A stretch of DNA of 64,000 bases. Source: Candidatus Poseidoniales archaeon (GTDB lineage: Archaea; Thermoplasmatota; Poseidoniia; Poseidoniales; Poseidoniaceae). A program made the position numbers and the translations under genes. Every line of letters starts with the position of its first letter. Within the stretch, counting starts at the first letter, position 1. The DNA is taken from assembly GCA_009887095.1 (NCBI GenBank), contig QXYC01000031.1, positions 1 to 64,000 of the forward strand, read 5' to 3'. The notes beneath the pieces are model-generated. The model saw only the letters and a program-made list of their open reading frames with translations, did no database searches and was not told where the DNA came from. Below, one piece after another: positions 8,464 through 17,826 of the stretch.

Positions 8464-9243
8464 TTAGGCCCCCACATCACTCCATGCGTTCTTGTTTTCA
8501 TAGTGTTGGGTTAGCAAACTTTGACATTTTCTTGCAAAACCGTGATTTGTGCCCATCTGTTCGCCATCGATGGATTCGATTTGTGCAACTCCAAGCCCGC
8601 TTCCTACAGCAATCACTTCAATCGCTCGTGCAACCAATCGTTCGTTCAACCGCCCGCGTTGCACAGGAATGCCCTGTGCTTCGAGAAGAGGTACGAGAAT
8701 TTCTGCTGTAATGCCGGCGACGCCTCCATCCGAAGCGTTCGACAACCACGCCGTGCTGTCTTCATCAAACACGATTGGGGTGGCCCGGTCGCCGTCGACA
8801 ATGGCGAACTCATGGACAAGCAGGGCCAAGTCAGTTCCAGCATGATCTGCTTGTTTCATTGCGTCATGGTAAGGCTGCCAATCTCCATGTTTCGTTCCGT
8901 TTACTTTTGGTGACCAGCGAGGCGCTTGAACCGTGATTGCTTCGACGCTTTCATTCCGAATTGAGAAGGGGCGCGGCCGTACATCGATTGCACCATCACG
9001 GGCCAATTCCAATCGAAGAAGCCCCTTTGGTTGGCAAGTGGGATGTCGATCATTGAATTCGAGCGTAGCAACGGCTTCTGTGATCAATCGTTTTATGTCC
9101 GTTGGCCACTGAATCCGCAGTCGTTTGGCGTGAAGTTCCATGCGCTCAAGGTGTGCATCAAGGTCGGCAATGCACCCTGCTTGATCCCAAACCATCGTGG
9201 TGAAGACCAAATCACGAGGACTTGCGTCGACACCTTCAGACAT
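8464..9243 (-). CDS. pabC: aminodeoxychorismate lyase-like class IV aminotransferase
   Basis: PLP enzyme of fold type IV, likely releasing p-aminobenzoate and pyruvate from aminodeoxychorismate. Seen are the PLP-lysine region NGTKHGDW, the following YHDAMKQA helix, and the phosphate-binding stretch WLSNASDGGVAGITAEILVPLL. The frame can open at a TTG at 9249; the ATG at 9243 (MSEGVDASPR) is preferred and gives 259 residues. The gene lies 26 bases upstream of the pabBA fusion, which supports the Pab assignment over branched-chain or D-amino-acid transaminases of the same family. It starts 9 bases after the stop of the giant surface protein gene, so read-through from that gene is possible. Confidence 0.8.
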   Translation of the reverse strand: MSEGVDASPRDLVFTTMVWDQAGCIADLDAHLERMELHAKRLRIQWPTDIKRLITEAVATLEFNDRHPTCQPKGLLRLELARDGAIDVRPRPFSIRNESVEAITVQAPRWSPKVNGTKHGDWQPYHDAMKQADHAGTDLALLVHEFAIVDGDRATPIVFDEDSTAWLSNASDGGVAGITAEILVPLLEAQGIPVQRGRLNERLVARAIEVIAVGSGLGVAQIESIDGEQMGTNHGFARKCQSLLTQHYENKNAWSDVGA

Positions 9244-9252
9244 TGTCAACCC

Positions 9253-12200
9253 TCAGAGCAAGTCATCGAGGAACGAGGTGTCAATGGCTTTGGTTTGCTG
9301 TGGTGGAGCAGTTCCAACACCTAATTCGTTGAGCAACTCATTGCTCTGAACCGGTTGCATCACCGGCTGTGCAGGTTGGTAGGCTGGACGCCCATACATG
9401 TCCTGTTGCGTGGCTGGTTGAGCATACATGTTCGAGGCAGGTGGTGTTGGTGCCGCTGCTGTTGGTGGTGGTGAAGTTGGTGGGGCGGCTACAGCAGGTG
9501 CATCGTTCCAGCTTTGGTCATCTTGCAATCCCCATGTGGCTTCTTGGAGTTCCCACGACTTTGCCTTTCGTTGTTGGCTGCCTCTTGTTCGCACCACGGC
9601 GATGAAGAGGAAGATGGCCATGATGAAAAGTCCAGCAGCCAAGAGGTTGGGCGTGGTCAAGAGTGATGAGAAATCAGTTCCATCGTTTGCATTATCTTCG
9701 CCCGGTGTTGTACCATCATTCGCTTGGAAAGCCCCCAGTTGAATTGGGTTGACCGCTTCCTTGCTCACGAGTTCGTCAAACGGCGTGACTGCGATGTACC
9801 ACGATGTAGCGTTGGTCAGCGCTGCGAATTGATCCACCGTGATGATGAATGAGTTCGAGGCGATTTCATCGCCCACCATTGTTGCGCTCGAGATTGCATC
9901 AAAGTTCTCCTCAGCGATGTACACTTGGTAGCCTTGGACGCGCTGGTCGGTTGATGGCGACCATTCAACGAGGATTTTGCTTTCCTCGATCCACGTGGCA
10001 CTGATGCCAGAAACCTCAGGCAGGTACGAGCCTGAAGCATCGTAGCCATCATCGATGGATTGGGAGGACACAGCGGTCAAGTCGGTTGTGAATGCGTTTC
10101 CAGAGGTGTCACGAACCACCACAACGGCCCAGATCTCTTGACCGGGGATCACCGGAGTGTCGCCAGCCACGATGTCGATTGTGAGCGGGAGTTCAGGGGC
10201 TCGTTCGAGCGTTGCAATCGGTGTGCTTGGGCCGAGTGTTCCTTGTCCTACGCTTGTGAATGACCAGGTGGCAGCATAAACTTCGTACGAGCCAACGTCA
10301 CTTGCGGAACTTAACTCAAAGTCCAGCAAGAGCGCGCTTCCGTCATCGAGCGCTCGGTCGGTGAGGCTCAAGACTTCAAGACGGTCAGGGGCAGTGGTGT
10401 CGAGGGCGTTATCGATCGGTGTCACTGTGGCCTGTGTAAGGTCGGTAAGGAACACGTTTCCTGCCAAGTCATGAACGGTGACAACAACATACAGTTCTAC
10501 ATCCGGTTGAATCGGTTGAGGTGTACTTTGAGTGAGGTCCATAAGTCCACCAGAACCACTGTACAACGCCGTTGTTAATGTGACTTCAAGCGGACTGAAT
10601 GATTCGTCAACCCATTGCTTGTTGACTTTCAGGCAACCACATCGAGTTGGGTCATCGCCAAACAAAGCCCATGCCACTGAGAGGTCGGTGAGCGGTTGGT
10701 CGGCTGCCCAAATTGTGTAGTGTGAGAAATCATCAGCATCAGAAACAGACCACAAGACATCAATGGAGGTTCCGTCATCGTTTGGATGATCAAATGCTTG
10801 AACAAACTCGGTTCTGTCAGGAGGTGTTGGTTGGCCGTTTTGGTTGCGGAGGGGGGTCACTTGCACGAGGTCCACATCGTCCAGATTTGCGTTCAGCCAA
10901 TCATCGTACGCAACCACGCCAACGAGGTAGGTTTGTCCGTTTTGGAGCCCTTCGCCGTCGATGCTCGTGACCAAGGTCGAACGTTCATCGCAATCGTTGA
11001 TGATCTTCGCTTGAGTAAAGCCAGTATCTGGATTTACACTGGAGGAAGTTCCGTCAAAGTCCGGTTGGATATTTTCACCGTCTTCTACGGCCCTCATGAA
11101 GATGGCATAGAACGTGCAATCTTCTGCAGGGTTGACGTCCCATGAAACAGTGATGCGTCCACCGTCATCTTCGGGCGTGTCGATGGCGTTGACATTTTCC
11201 ATTTTTGGAGGGGCTGTGTTGTCATTCAAGCCGCCAGTTGGGACAAAGGGTCCAACGATGAGGGCGTTCATGATGTCTTCTTGTCCTGCTTCGTCAACAC
11301 AGGTGAGTCCAAGCCAGTACGGTTGACCGGGTGAAAGCGAAAGTACGGTTGAGTTTCCTTCCATCTTCATAACTTCCCCTTCAGGCGTGAGGCCGAGAAC
11401 GTCTGTCATTGGTTGGGTCGAGGCGTAAATGTTCGTTTGCAGAAGATCGAGGCTTGTGCAGCGAGCCCATTCCACGTCCAGATCACCATCTTCGCCTCCT
11501 TCGTGAGGGCCTGCCTCAGCCCAGATTGGTGCCAACGGCACTTCGTCAGACGGGGTTGCAGGTCCAAGCACAGGCGAAGGAGTGCCGAGGCGTCCATCGT
11601 CGTATTCAACGACCACTACAGCGTAGTAATCGTTTCCATCAACGAGCGGTTGACCGTTGGAAGTGGTAACTTCGCTCGACAGTCGGCTGTGCAGAGAGAT
11701 GGCTTTGTCGATGGTTCGAGTTTGTAGGAATGTGGTGGTGATTCCTCCGTCGAGCGACCAAACAGGCCCATCGTTGACGTAGACGAGGTAGCGAGCGAAG
11801 TCATCATCGTGAACAAGGCTCCATGCTGCGGTCAAAGCTCCGCCGCCATCATCGGGTCGGTCAACCAGTTCAGTCAATGCAATCGGGGTTTCAGTCTTGA
11901 CATAGTCGTAGATGAGGCGAACATGCATCGACCCATTGCTTGGTGAGCGGAGGTTCAATTGAACAAATTGCGTTCCATTGATGATGATTCCATTGTCGAC
12001 AGCGAGTTGCATGGTTGTTTCGAAGTCTGGATTGTTGTTGAGTTCAATCGTAGCGTTGTACTTCATGCTCACAGATTTCGCCCACGTCGCTGCGTTGCTC
12101 ACTGGTGAGGTGAATGCGAGAGGAACCGTTTGGAACATGATGCCATTTGTCCCGACAACACCGAGGGTTGGGTCGAGTGCTGCCGTGTTGGATAGGTTCG

Positions 12201-15200
12201 CAAGAACGATTGGCATGCCGGGGTGAGTCATGTCGCTGATGTCGGTAAATCCACCGTTGAAACCGACGTTGAGAGGGCTTGCTTTGCGCAATGAGAACCG
12301 ATCTAACGCAGCATACTGGGCGTTGTTTTCGAAGCCAAAGAGGCCAATGTCGCCGGTCGTCAGCCAAATTGCATCAGACGTGATGGTCCCGCCTGTCAAT
12401 CCGGTCTCTTGGAACATCTTCAGGGTAGCATGAGTTGGCGTGCGAGCGCTCAGGATTGAGGCTCCATTCTCACCAATGGTAAGGACATGATCGCCATCGC
12501 TGACCATCTTCTGGATTGGCCATCCCGCTACTTGGAAGGAAGGGACTCCATCTTCGAATTGATTCGATTGTCCGTTGTAATGCGTCATTGGACCGATGTC
12601 CGTTGCAATGTGCAAGCCCCACCAGTCAGCTGCCAAAGCATCAACAGTGTTCGATGATAATTGGTCGAACTTATGCCAAGAGACAGCGTTCGAGGATGTA
12701 TCGACGCTGGTGACGCCCGGGCGTTCAGAACCTGCGCCATCATGGCCGATGAAGAGGGAAGTGGATGTTGTAGATGTGCCGTTGACAACAGTGGTTGTGC
12801 TTGCGGTGGTCAAGGATTGTGCAGAGGTGGCCATGAGACCTGTGCCGCTTGAATAGAGCGTGGTCGCATTGGTTAACGTGTCCATCTTGACAACACCAGC
12901 GGTTGTAGCGATCCAAAGATCGGTTCCGATGAACTGTACATCTTCGACCACATTGGTCGGCAATCCATCGCTTGTTGTGAGCGGGTTTGCCCAGTCTGAT
13001 AGGGCGTAGTCCCAGCGTCCAATTCCACCATCGGTTGCGATGTAAAGCATGGTTGAGGATTCAGTGAATGCATTGATGCTGTTCGAGGGGAGGCCACCAA
13101 GCAATCGACCGCTTCCGAAGCCTGTGCTTGGGTCGTACACTTGGACGCCAGCAGCTGAGCCGGAACTTCCTTGCAAGCCGATGACCAAACTCGAGCCGTA
13201 AACGAAGAGCCCGTCCATGTTGTTGTGTAATGCACCGCTGATTCGACTCAAGACACCGGTGAGGGTATCCAGTTTGTAGAGCCCAGTCGGTGTTGTCGTG
13301 ATGTAAAGATCCGTGCCAACAAGCTCCATGTCCTTGGCCACGGTGTTGGCAACCATCGTCCATCCCTGCTGCCAATCGATTGTCCCATCAGATTGGCGTT
13401 CGCCCTGAAGCAATCCAGCGCCTGCTGAACCACCTTGTCCAAACCCTTGGGCTGCGCCTTGAGTTGAAATCCATAGATGCGTGCCATTGCCTGCCATGCT
13501 GGTGACCTGGCCGCTGACAAGTCCGGGGAAGTCAAGCAATGTGTTTTGTCCCAACGAACTGATTGTATCGACGTGGCTGTATCCGGATGAACCGCCCGCT
13601 TGCCCAATCAACCATTCATTGGTCAGCCATTGGAAGGAAGTGACCGAAGACCCTTGTCCGTTGAAGGAGACTTGCGCAGTGGAGCCTCCTGATGTTGCAA
13701 CTGCGCTGTAGCCTCCGCCGATGATGTTGTCACCGCTCGTACCGATGCCGTGGCCCAGCACAAGCATGCTGTTGGAATAGTCAATAGCGTCCCACCACAC
13801 ACGATCGCTTGGCAAGTTGTGGTTTGCTGTGGTGATTGGGTTAAGCCAGGTGTTGGAAGCATAACTGTACTTTTTGACATCTGCTTGGTCTTCATAGAAG
13901 GCCACATAGAGGGTGTCTGTGCCGTCACAAGCGACGCCGGATACCTCGGCATAATTTTCGTTCCAGTCTGCCCCTCGGAAGGTGCTCAAGAAGGAATCAT
14001 TGGCCATATCAAATCGGGCCACGCCTCCATTGTTGGCGTAAATACCGATGTGGACGATGCCGGCACACTCCGTCATTGTAATTGGGTAACCATTGGGCAC
14101 TCCGTTGGTCCCAGTTTCGTAATTGGTCCATGTCGTACCGTCCCAATGGGAGATTGCGCCATTTCTGAACTGACCAAACTGACTCACTTCGCCGCTACCA
14201 ACGATCAGGCTTGTTCCATCGGTCCATAATTCGTAGATTTGGTCGCCAGCATCACTGGGCAAGCCCGATCCAGGAGTCCACTCTGTCAACCATTGGCCCG
14301 CAGATTCGTTGTAACGTGCGACGCCGTCTTCGGTAGCAAACATCACTTCACCGTTGTATTCGACAATCTCACGGATTGGGAAATTGAAATCTCCATCGTC
14401 CCATTCTCCAAGTACAGTGCCGTTTGCAGCCATGTACTGAAGGGAGTTTTCGCCCCATGATACCCACATGTTTCCAGTAGAGGATTTGTACGCAGTCACT
14501 CGATCGACTTGGCCGATTGGGAGGATGTTATCGCCCCATGAATTGTTGCTGGTGTTCCATTGAGCGATGCCACCGGATCCATCAACTTGCCACCAATTTT
14601 GAGATGCCACGCTGATCATAATGATGTCACCAATGATGCTCATTCCATTCACATCGCCGTTGTTCTGACCCACTTGTGCGCCAACGTCAAGAGCAGGAAG
14701 GGAGGTGAAATTCTGGGCGTCAAACCGATACAGGTTATCGCTGCTGGCACCGTCATGATAGTACATGATGTTGCCTTTGAGAATCATGTCAAGTGGGTCG
14801 CCGTTTCCAGCAAACAGGCTGCTTGATTTTTCAATATCATACACTTCATTTCCGGTGGTGGCATTGAGCAACTGGAACCCATCAGAACCACCGACCCAAA
14901 TGTAATTTGGATTGATGTCGACTGAAAGCGCGGTTGCATCTTCATTCCCATCATCGAGCACATTGTCGTCGGTCCAAAGGCTGAGCCATTCATCGTTGGT
15001 GAGGTCATATCGGGCGATGCCAATGCCATCGAGTGCGATGAAAGCCACATCACCAACGACGGTTACAGGCGCGTTGTTTGTTTGCTCACCAGCCGTCCAT
15101 TCACCGACCACATCAAAGGGTGAAATCGTGATGATTCCAACCCCTGAATTTGTTCCTCCAAACAGGTATGTGTTTGAAATTCCAGCACCGATCGAATAGG

Positions 15201-17613
15201 TCGCCCAGTTCGGCATGCCGTCGTACACGTTGAGGCACTCATCGATGTCGACGGTTGAGGTTGGGAATTTGCACACACCAATGTTGGTCGCAGCATATAC
15301 ATTTGAACCTACGACGACGAAATCAAAGAATTGCTGTGGACGCTCATTCCATTGCCTTCCTATCTGGAAAGTGGTCGCCGTCGAGGAAGATACATCCCAT
15401 TCAATGGCGCCTTGGTTGGTTCCGATGTAGAGCACACTTGTGCCGGCTTCAAGGGCGTAAATGGTTGAGCTTGGGAGGACAGAAGTTGAGGAACCGGCTC
15501 CCGGGTTGTTGCTGACAGTGGTCAATGGGAGGAGAATTTCGTTTGTGGCGAGGTCCTTACGGGCCACACCGTAGCCTGGAATTCCAAAGTACAACACATC
15601 GCCTACTACAGCCACGGGGACATCGTTGGCACCGTTGACACCAGTGGAAATCCACGGGGTGAGCCAAGCATCAGTTGCTATGTCATAGCGGAGCAAACCG
15701 TCATTTTGGGTACCAACATATGCCACTTCGTTGTGAATTGCGGCATCGGTCACCGAACCCGTTGAGAGGATGAGTGACTCGAAGACGAGGGGTTGCGCTC
15801 CTGTGAGATTAACTGCTGCGAATTCACCGTAAAATTGGTTGAGGATCACGACGGTCGAGCCATCAGATTGGACGACGGTAACTTCGTTACTCGACATTGG
15901 GGTGTTGGATGTGTCCCAAGTTTGCAACACTGTGCCGTTGCTGTGCATTTGATGGGCGCCGTTTGCGGCTGCGATGTACACATGGTTGCCATCAGTGCTT
16001 AGACGTGCAATGTCTGCTCCAATAAACACCGGCTCAATCCAGCGCGAAGTTTGGGTATCAAATCTGTTGAGGTATTGGTCATCAGTAGCAACAAACAAAA
16101 CGCCGTTCAACTCCGTTGAGTCAATCATTTGACCAGACGTTGGTCCGCTCCCGAGCAGCAGCACGCCTGTGTTGAGGGGTGAAGAGCCGGGACTCAATTC
16201 AACAAGCGCTCCACCGCCATCGCTGACCAGGATTAATTCAGAAGGTGGTGCGCGTGCACCGTTGCTTGGCCACAGCAGGAGGCCTTGTCCATCGTTGGCT
16301 AAGCCGAAGGCGTCAAGGGTTTGAGAGCCTGAAAAAACATTGCTTGCTGCGTTGTAGGTGTGCAAAGAATCGCCGTTGAGGATGTACAGCGTGTTGCCAG
16401 ACCTTGCGAGGCCAGACACATCATCACTGGCCAACCAGTTTCCACTGTTCCATGTTGAAAGCCAGAAACCAGAACTCCAGTCATATCGAGCAAGACCGGC
16501 ATCCGGGGATGCCATGAGAAGTTGATTTCCAGAAATCATTAGCTGGTGGACTTCGTCAGAGTGAAGACTGTTGGCGGTGGACCATACAGAAAGCATCTGT
16601 CCCGAGGCAAGATCGTACCGTGCTACACCAGCGTCGTCCATTGAAATGTAAAGAATTCCGTTTACTTCTAACATGTCCAAGCATGCACCGCTTGTGCCAC
16701 CGACGTTGACCCATGCACCTCCGTTCCAAAGGACGAGTTCATCCGCATTTGCGGCATAAACATCTCCAGTGCTTGCTATGACGAATTGATGGAGTTCCTC
16801 AAACGCAGCATCCGACGCATCTGGGAGCACGGTCTGTGTGCTTGAGTCTGTGAGCGAAACGGCGAAGAAACCGTCCTCTTCAGTGAGGAAATGAATCAAG
16901 TTGTTTGCCACATCGATTTCCATATCCACGACATTGCTTTCGAATGGGATCATGTCGATGATTGGCGGATCGTTGTTGTAATCCAAAACGAGGACATCAT
17001 CGAGAATAGCGATGTACATTCGAGCGTCATCAGGGTGGAGTGCATGAGCGCTGATGTCGAGGTCAATCGGCTCAAAGGAGACCGCAGGATCGACGGGGGC
17101 AAGCGCTTCGATCACCAACTCGGTGATTTCAGCATCTGAGGGGAGGGTCCATGTGGCGCCAGAATCACTGTTTGGTGAAAGCCTTCCTTCGTGAGGGTTG
17201 GTTCCTTCAAACGAGTCGGCTGCACCAAGGGTTCCAAGTCCTCGCCAATCGAGCAAATTGATGCCGATGTCATTTGCAACAAGCATCGGCTCTTCGATCA
17301 TCAAGCCGTCGCTTCCGTCGACTCGAATCTGGAACGACACGTTTGAGATGTCGGCCCCCGGTGCGAATTCCAATGTCCAGTCGGCAGTTGCTTGACCCCC
17401 TGTCACTGGGTCTGCGCCCGTTGCGTCCAATTGCACCCAACCCGTGTCATTGCTCCCCGATTTTGGCCAAATCGTGTCGTTGAATGATTCATGCGCTGAA
17501 ACGCCGGGTACCATCATCATCGGGGCGATGGATGAACAGAGCATCAAAGCGACCAACAGAGCGGCTCTTTTGCCGGCGGAACCGGGAGAAAATAGAGCAT
17601 GGGCTGGCTTCAT
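9253..17613 (-). CDS. giant secreted, membrane-anchored beta-propeller/FnIII surface protein
   Basis: About 2786 residues, by far the largest gene here. The N-terminus is a signal peptide (KRAALLVALMLCSSIAPMMMVPGVSA). Residues ~60-1750 hold many propeller blades with a recurring pattern of G-V/I-A-R-Y-D ... W-L-x-x-W and LPS/TN-x-V ... LWIATTAGV, resembling two-component-regulator propeller repeats. About six FnIII-like modules follow (~1900-2600), each opening near a DDGG/DDGT loop. A single transmembrane helix lies near 2650 (LLAAGLFIMAIFLFIAVV), then a Pro/Ala/Gln-rich cytoplasmic tail ending in DTSFLDDLL. A TTG at 17667 extends the frame by 18 residues, but the ATG at 17613 gives a normal signal peptide. 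Probably an adhesin or substrate-capture protein; the ligand is unknown. Confidence 0.85.
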   Translation of the reverse strand: MKPAHALFSPGSAGKRAALLVALMLCSSIAPMMMVPGVSAHESFNDTIWPKSGSNDTGWVQLDATGADPVTGGQATADWTLEFAPGADISNVSFQIRVDGSDGLMIEEPMLVANDIGINLLDWRGLGTLGAADSFEGTNPHEGRLSPNSDSGATWTLPSDAEITELVIEALAPVDPAVSFEPIDLDISAHALHPDDARMYIAILDDVLVLDYNNDPPIIDMIPFESNVVDMEIDVANNLIHFLTEEDGFFAVSLTDSSTQTVLPDASDAAFEELHQFVIASTGDVYAANADELVLWNGGAWVNVGGTSGACLDMLEVNGILYISMDDAGVARYDLASGQMLSVWSTANSLHSDEVHQLMISGNQLLMASPDAGLARYDWSSGFWLSTWNSGNWLASDDVSGLARSGNTLYILNGDSLHTYNAASNVFSGSQTLDAFGLANDGQGLLLWPSNGARAPPSELILVSDGGGALVELSPGSSPLNTGVLLLGSGPTSGQMIDSTELNGVLFVATDDQYLNRFDTQTSRWIEPVFIGADIARLSTDGNHVYIAAANGAHQMHSNGTVLQTWDTSNTPMSSNEVTVVQSDGSTVVILNQFYGEFAAVNLTGAQPLVFESLILSTGSVTDAAIHNEVAYVGTQNDGLLRYDIATDAWLTPWISTGVNGANDVPVAVVGDVLYFGIPGYGVARKDLATNEILLPLTTVSNNPGAGSSTSVLPSSTIYALEAGTSVLYIGTNQGAIEWDVSSSTATTFQIGRQWNERPQQFFDFVVVGSNVYAATNIGVCKFPTSTVDIDECLNVYDGMPNWATYSIGAGISNTYLFGGTNSGVGIITISPFDVVGEWTAGEQTNNAPVTVVGDVAFIALDGIGIARYDLTNDEWLSLWTDDNVLDDGNEDATALSVDINPNYIWVGGSDGFQLLNATTGNEVYDIEKSSSLFAGNGDPLDMILKGNIMYYHDGASSDNLYRFDAQNFTSLPALDVGAQVGQNNGDVNGMSIIGDIIMISVASQNWWQVDGSGGIAQWNTSNNSWGDNILPIGQVDRVTAYKSSTGNMWVSWGENSLQYMAANGTVLGEWDDGDFNFPIREIVEYNGEVMFATEDGVARYNESAGQWLTEWTPGSGLPSDAGDQIYELWTDGTSLIVGSGEVSQFGQFRNGAISHWDGTTWTNYETGTNGVPNGYPITMTECAGIVHIGIYANNGGVARFDMANDSFLSTFRGADWNENYAEVSGVACDGTDTLYVAFYEDQADVKKYSYASNTWLNPITTANHNLPSDRVWWDAIDYSNSMLVLGHGIGTSGDNIIGGGYSAVATSGGSTAQVSFNGQGSSVTSFQWLTNEWLIGQAGGSSGYSHVDTISSLGQNTLLDFPGLVSGQVTSMAGNGTHLWISTQGAAQGFGQGGSAGAGLLQGERQSDGTIDWQQGWTMVANTVAKDMELVGTDLYITTTPTGLYKLDTLTGVLSRISGALHNNMDGLFVYGSSLVIGLQGSSGSAAGVQVYDPSTGFGSGRLLGGLPSNSINAFTESSTMLYIATDGGIGRWDYALSDWANPLTTSDGLPTNVVEDVQFIGTDLWIATTAGVVKMDTLTNATTLYSSGTGLMATSAQSLTTASTTTVVNGTSTTSTSLFIGHDGAGSERPGVTSVDTSSNAVSWHKFDQLSSNTVDALAADWWGLHIATDIGPMTHYNGQSNQFEDGVPSFQVAGWPIQKMVSDGDHVLTIGENGASILSARTPTHATLKMFQETGLTGGTITSDAIWLTTGDIGLFGFENNAQYAALDRFSLRKASPLNVGFNGGFTDISDMTHPGMPIVLANLSNTAALDPTLGVVGTNGIMFQTVPLAFTSPVSNAATWAKSVSMKYNATIELNNNPDFETTMQLAVDNGIIINGTQFVQLNLRSPSNGSMHVRLIYDYVKTETPIALTELVDRPDDGGGALTAAWSLVHDDDFARYLVYVNDGPVWSLDGGITTTFLQTRTIDKAISLHSRLSSEVTTSNGQPLVDGNDYYAVVVVEYDDGRLGTPSPVLGPATPSDEVPLAPIWAEAGPHEGGEDGDLDVEWARCTSLDLLQTNIYASTQPMTDVLGLTPEGEVMKMEGNSTVLSLSPGQPYWLGLTCVDEAGQEDIMNALIVGPFVPTGGLNDNTAPPKMENVNAIDTPEDDGGRITVSWDVNPAEDCTFYAIFMRAVEDGENIQPDFDGTSSSVNPDTGFTQAKIINDCDERSTLVTSIDGEGLQNGQTYLVGVVAYDDWLNANLDDVDLVQVTPLRNQNGQPTPPDRTEFVQAFDHPNDDGTSIDVLWSVSDADDFSHYTIWAADQPLTDLSVAWALFGDDPTRCGCLKVNKQWVDESFSPLEVTLTTALYSGSGGLMDLTQSTPQPIQPDVELYVVVTVHDLAGNVFLTDLTQATVTPIDNALDTTAPDRLEVLSLTDRALDDGSALLLDFELSSASDVGSYEVYAATWSFTSVGQGTLGPSTPIATLERAPELPLTIDIVAGDTPVIPGQEIWAVVVVRDTSGNAFTTDLTAVSSQSIDDGYDASGSYLPEVSGISATWIEESKILVEWSPSTDQRVQGYQVYIAEENFDAISSATMVGDEIASNSFIITVDQFAALTNATSWYIAVTPFDELVSKEAVNPIQLGAFQANDGTTPGEDNANDGTDFSSLLTTPNLLAAGLFIMAIFLFIAVVRTRGSQQRKAKSWELQEATWGLQDDQSWNDAPAVAAPPTSPPPTAAAPTPPASNMYAQPATQQDMYGRPAYQPAQPVMQPVQSNELLNELGVGTAPPQQTKAIDTSFLDDLL

Positions 17614-17826
17614 GTTGTAAAGGGGTCTTTTGGGGTATTTGAACGCGGCCCTTGCTCGTGCGCACAAGTATCGTAGTAAAACCGCTCAAAATCAACAAAA
17701 TGAGCAAGAAAAATACGGTTTCAAAGCATCGATGGTGATGCTACACAGCCCTTCTTTTCCTCACCGTTTGTCCCGTACACACACAACACTCAAACCCAGA
17801 ACCACATTCGTTGGATTCGATTGCCT

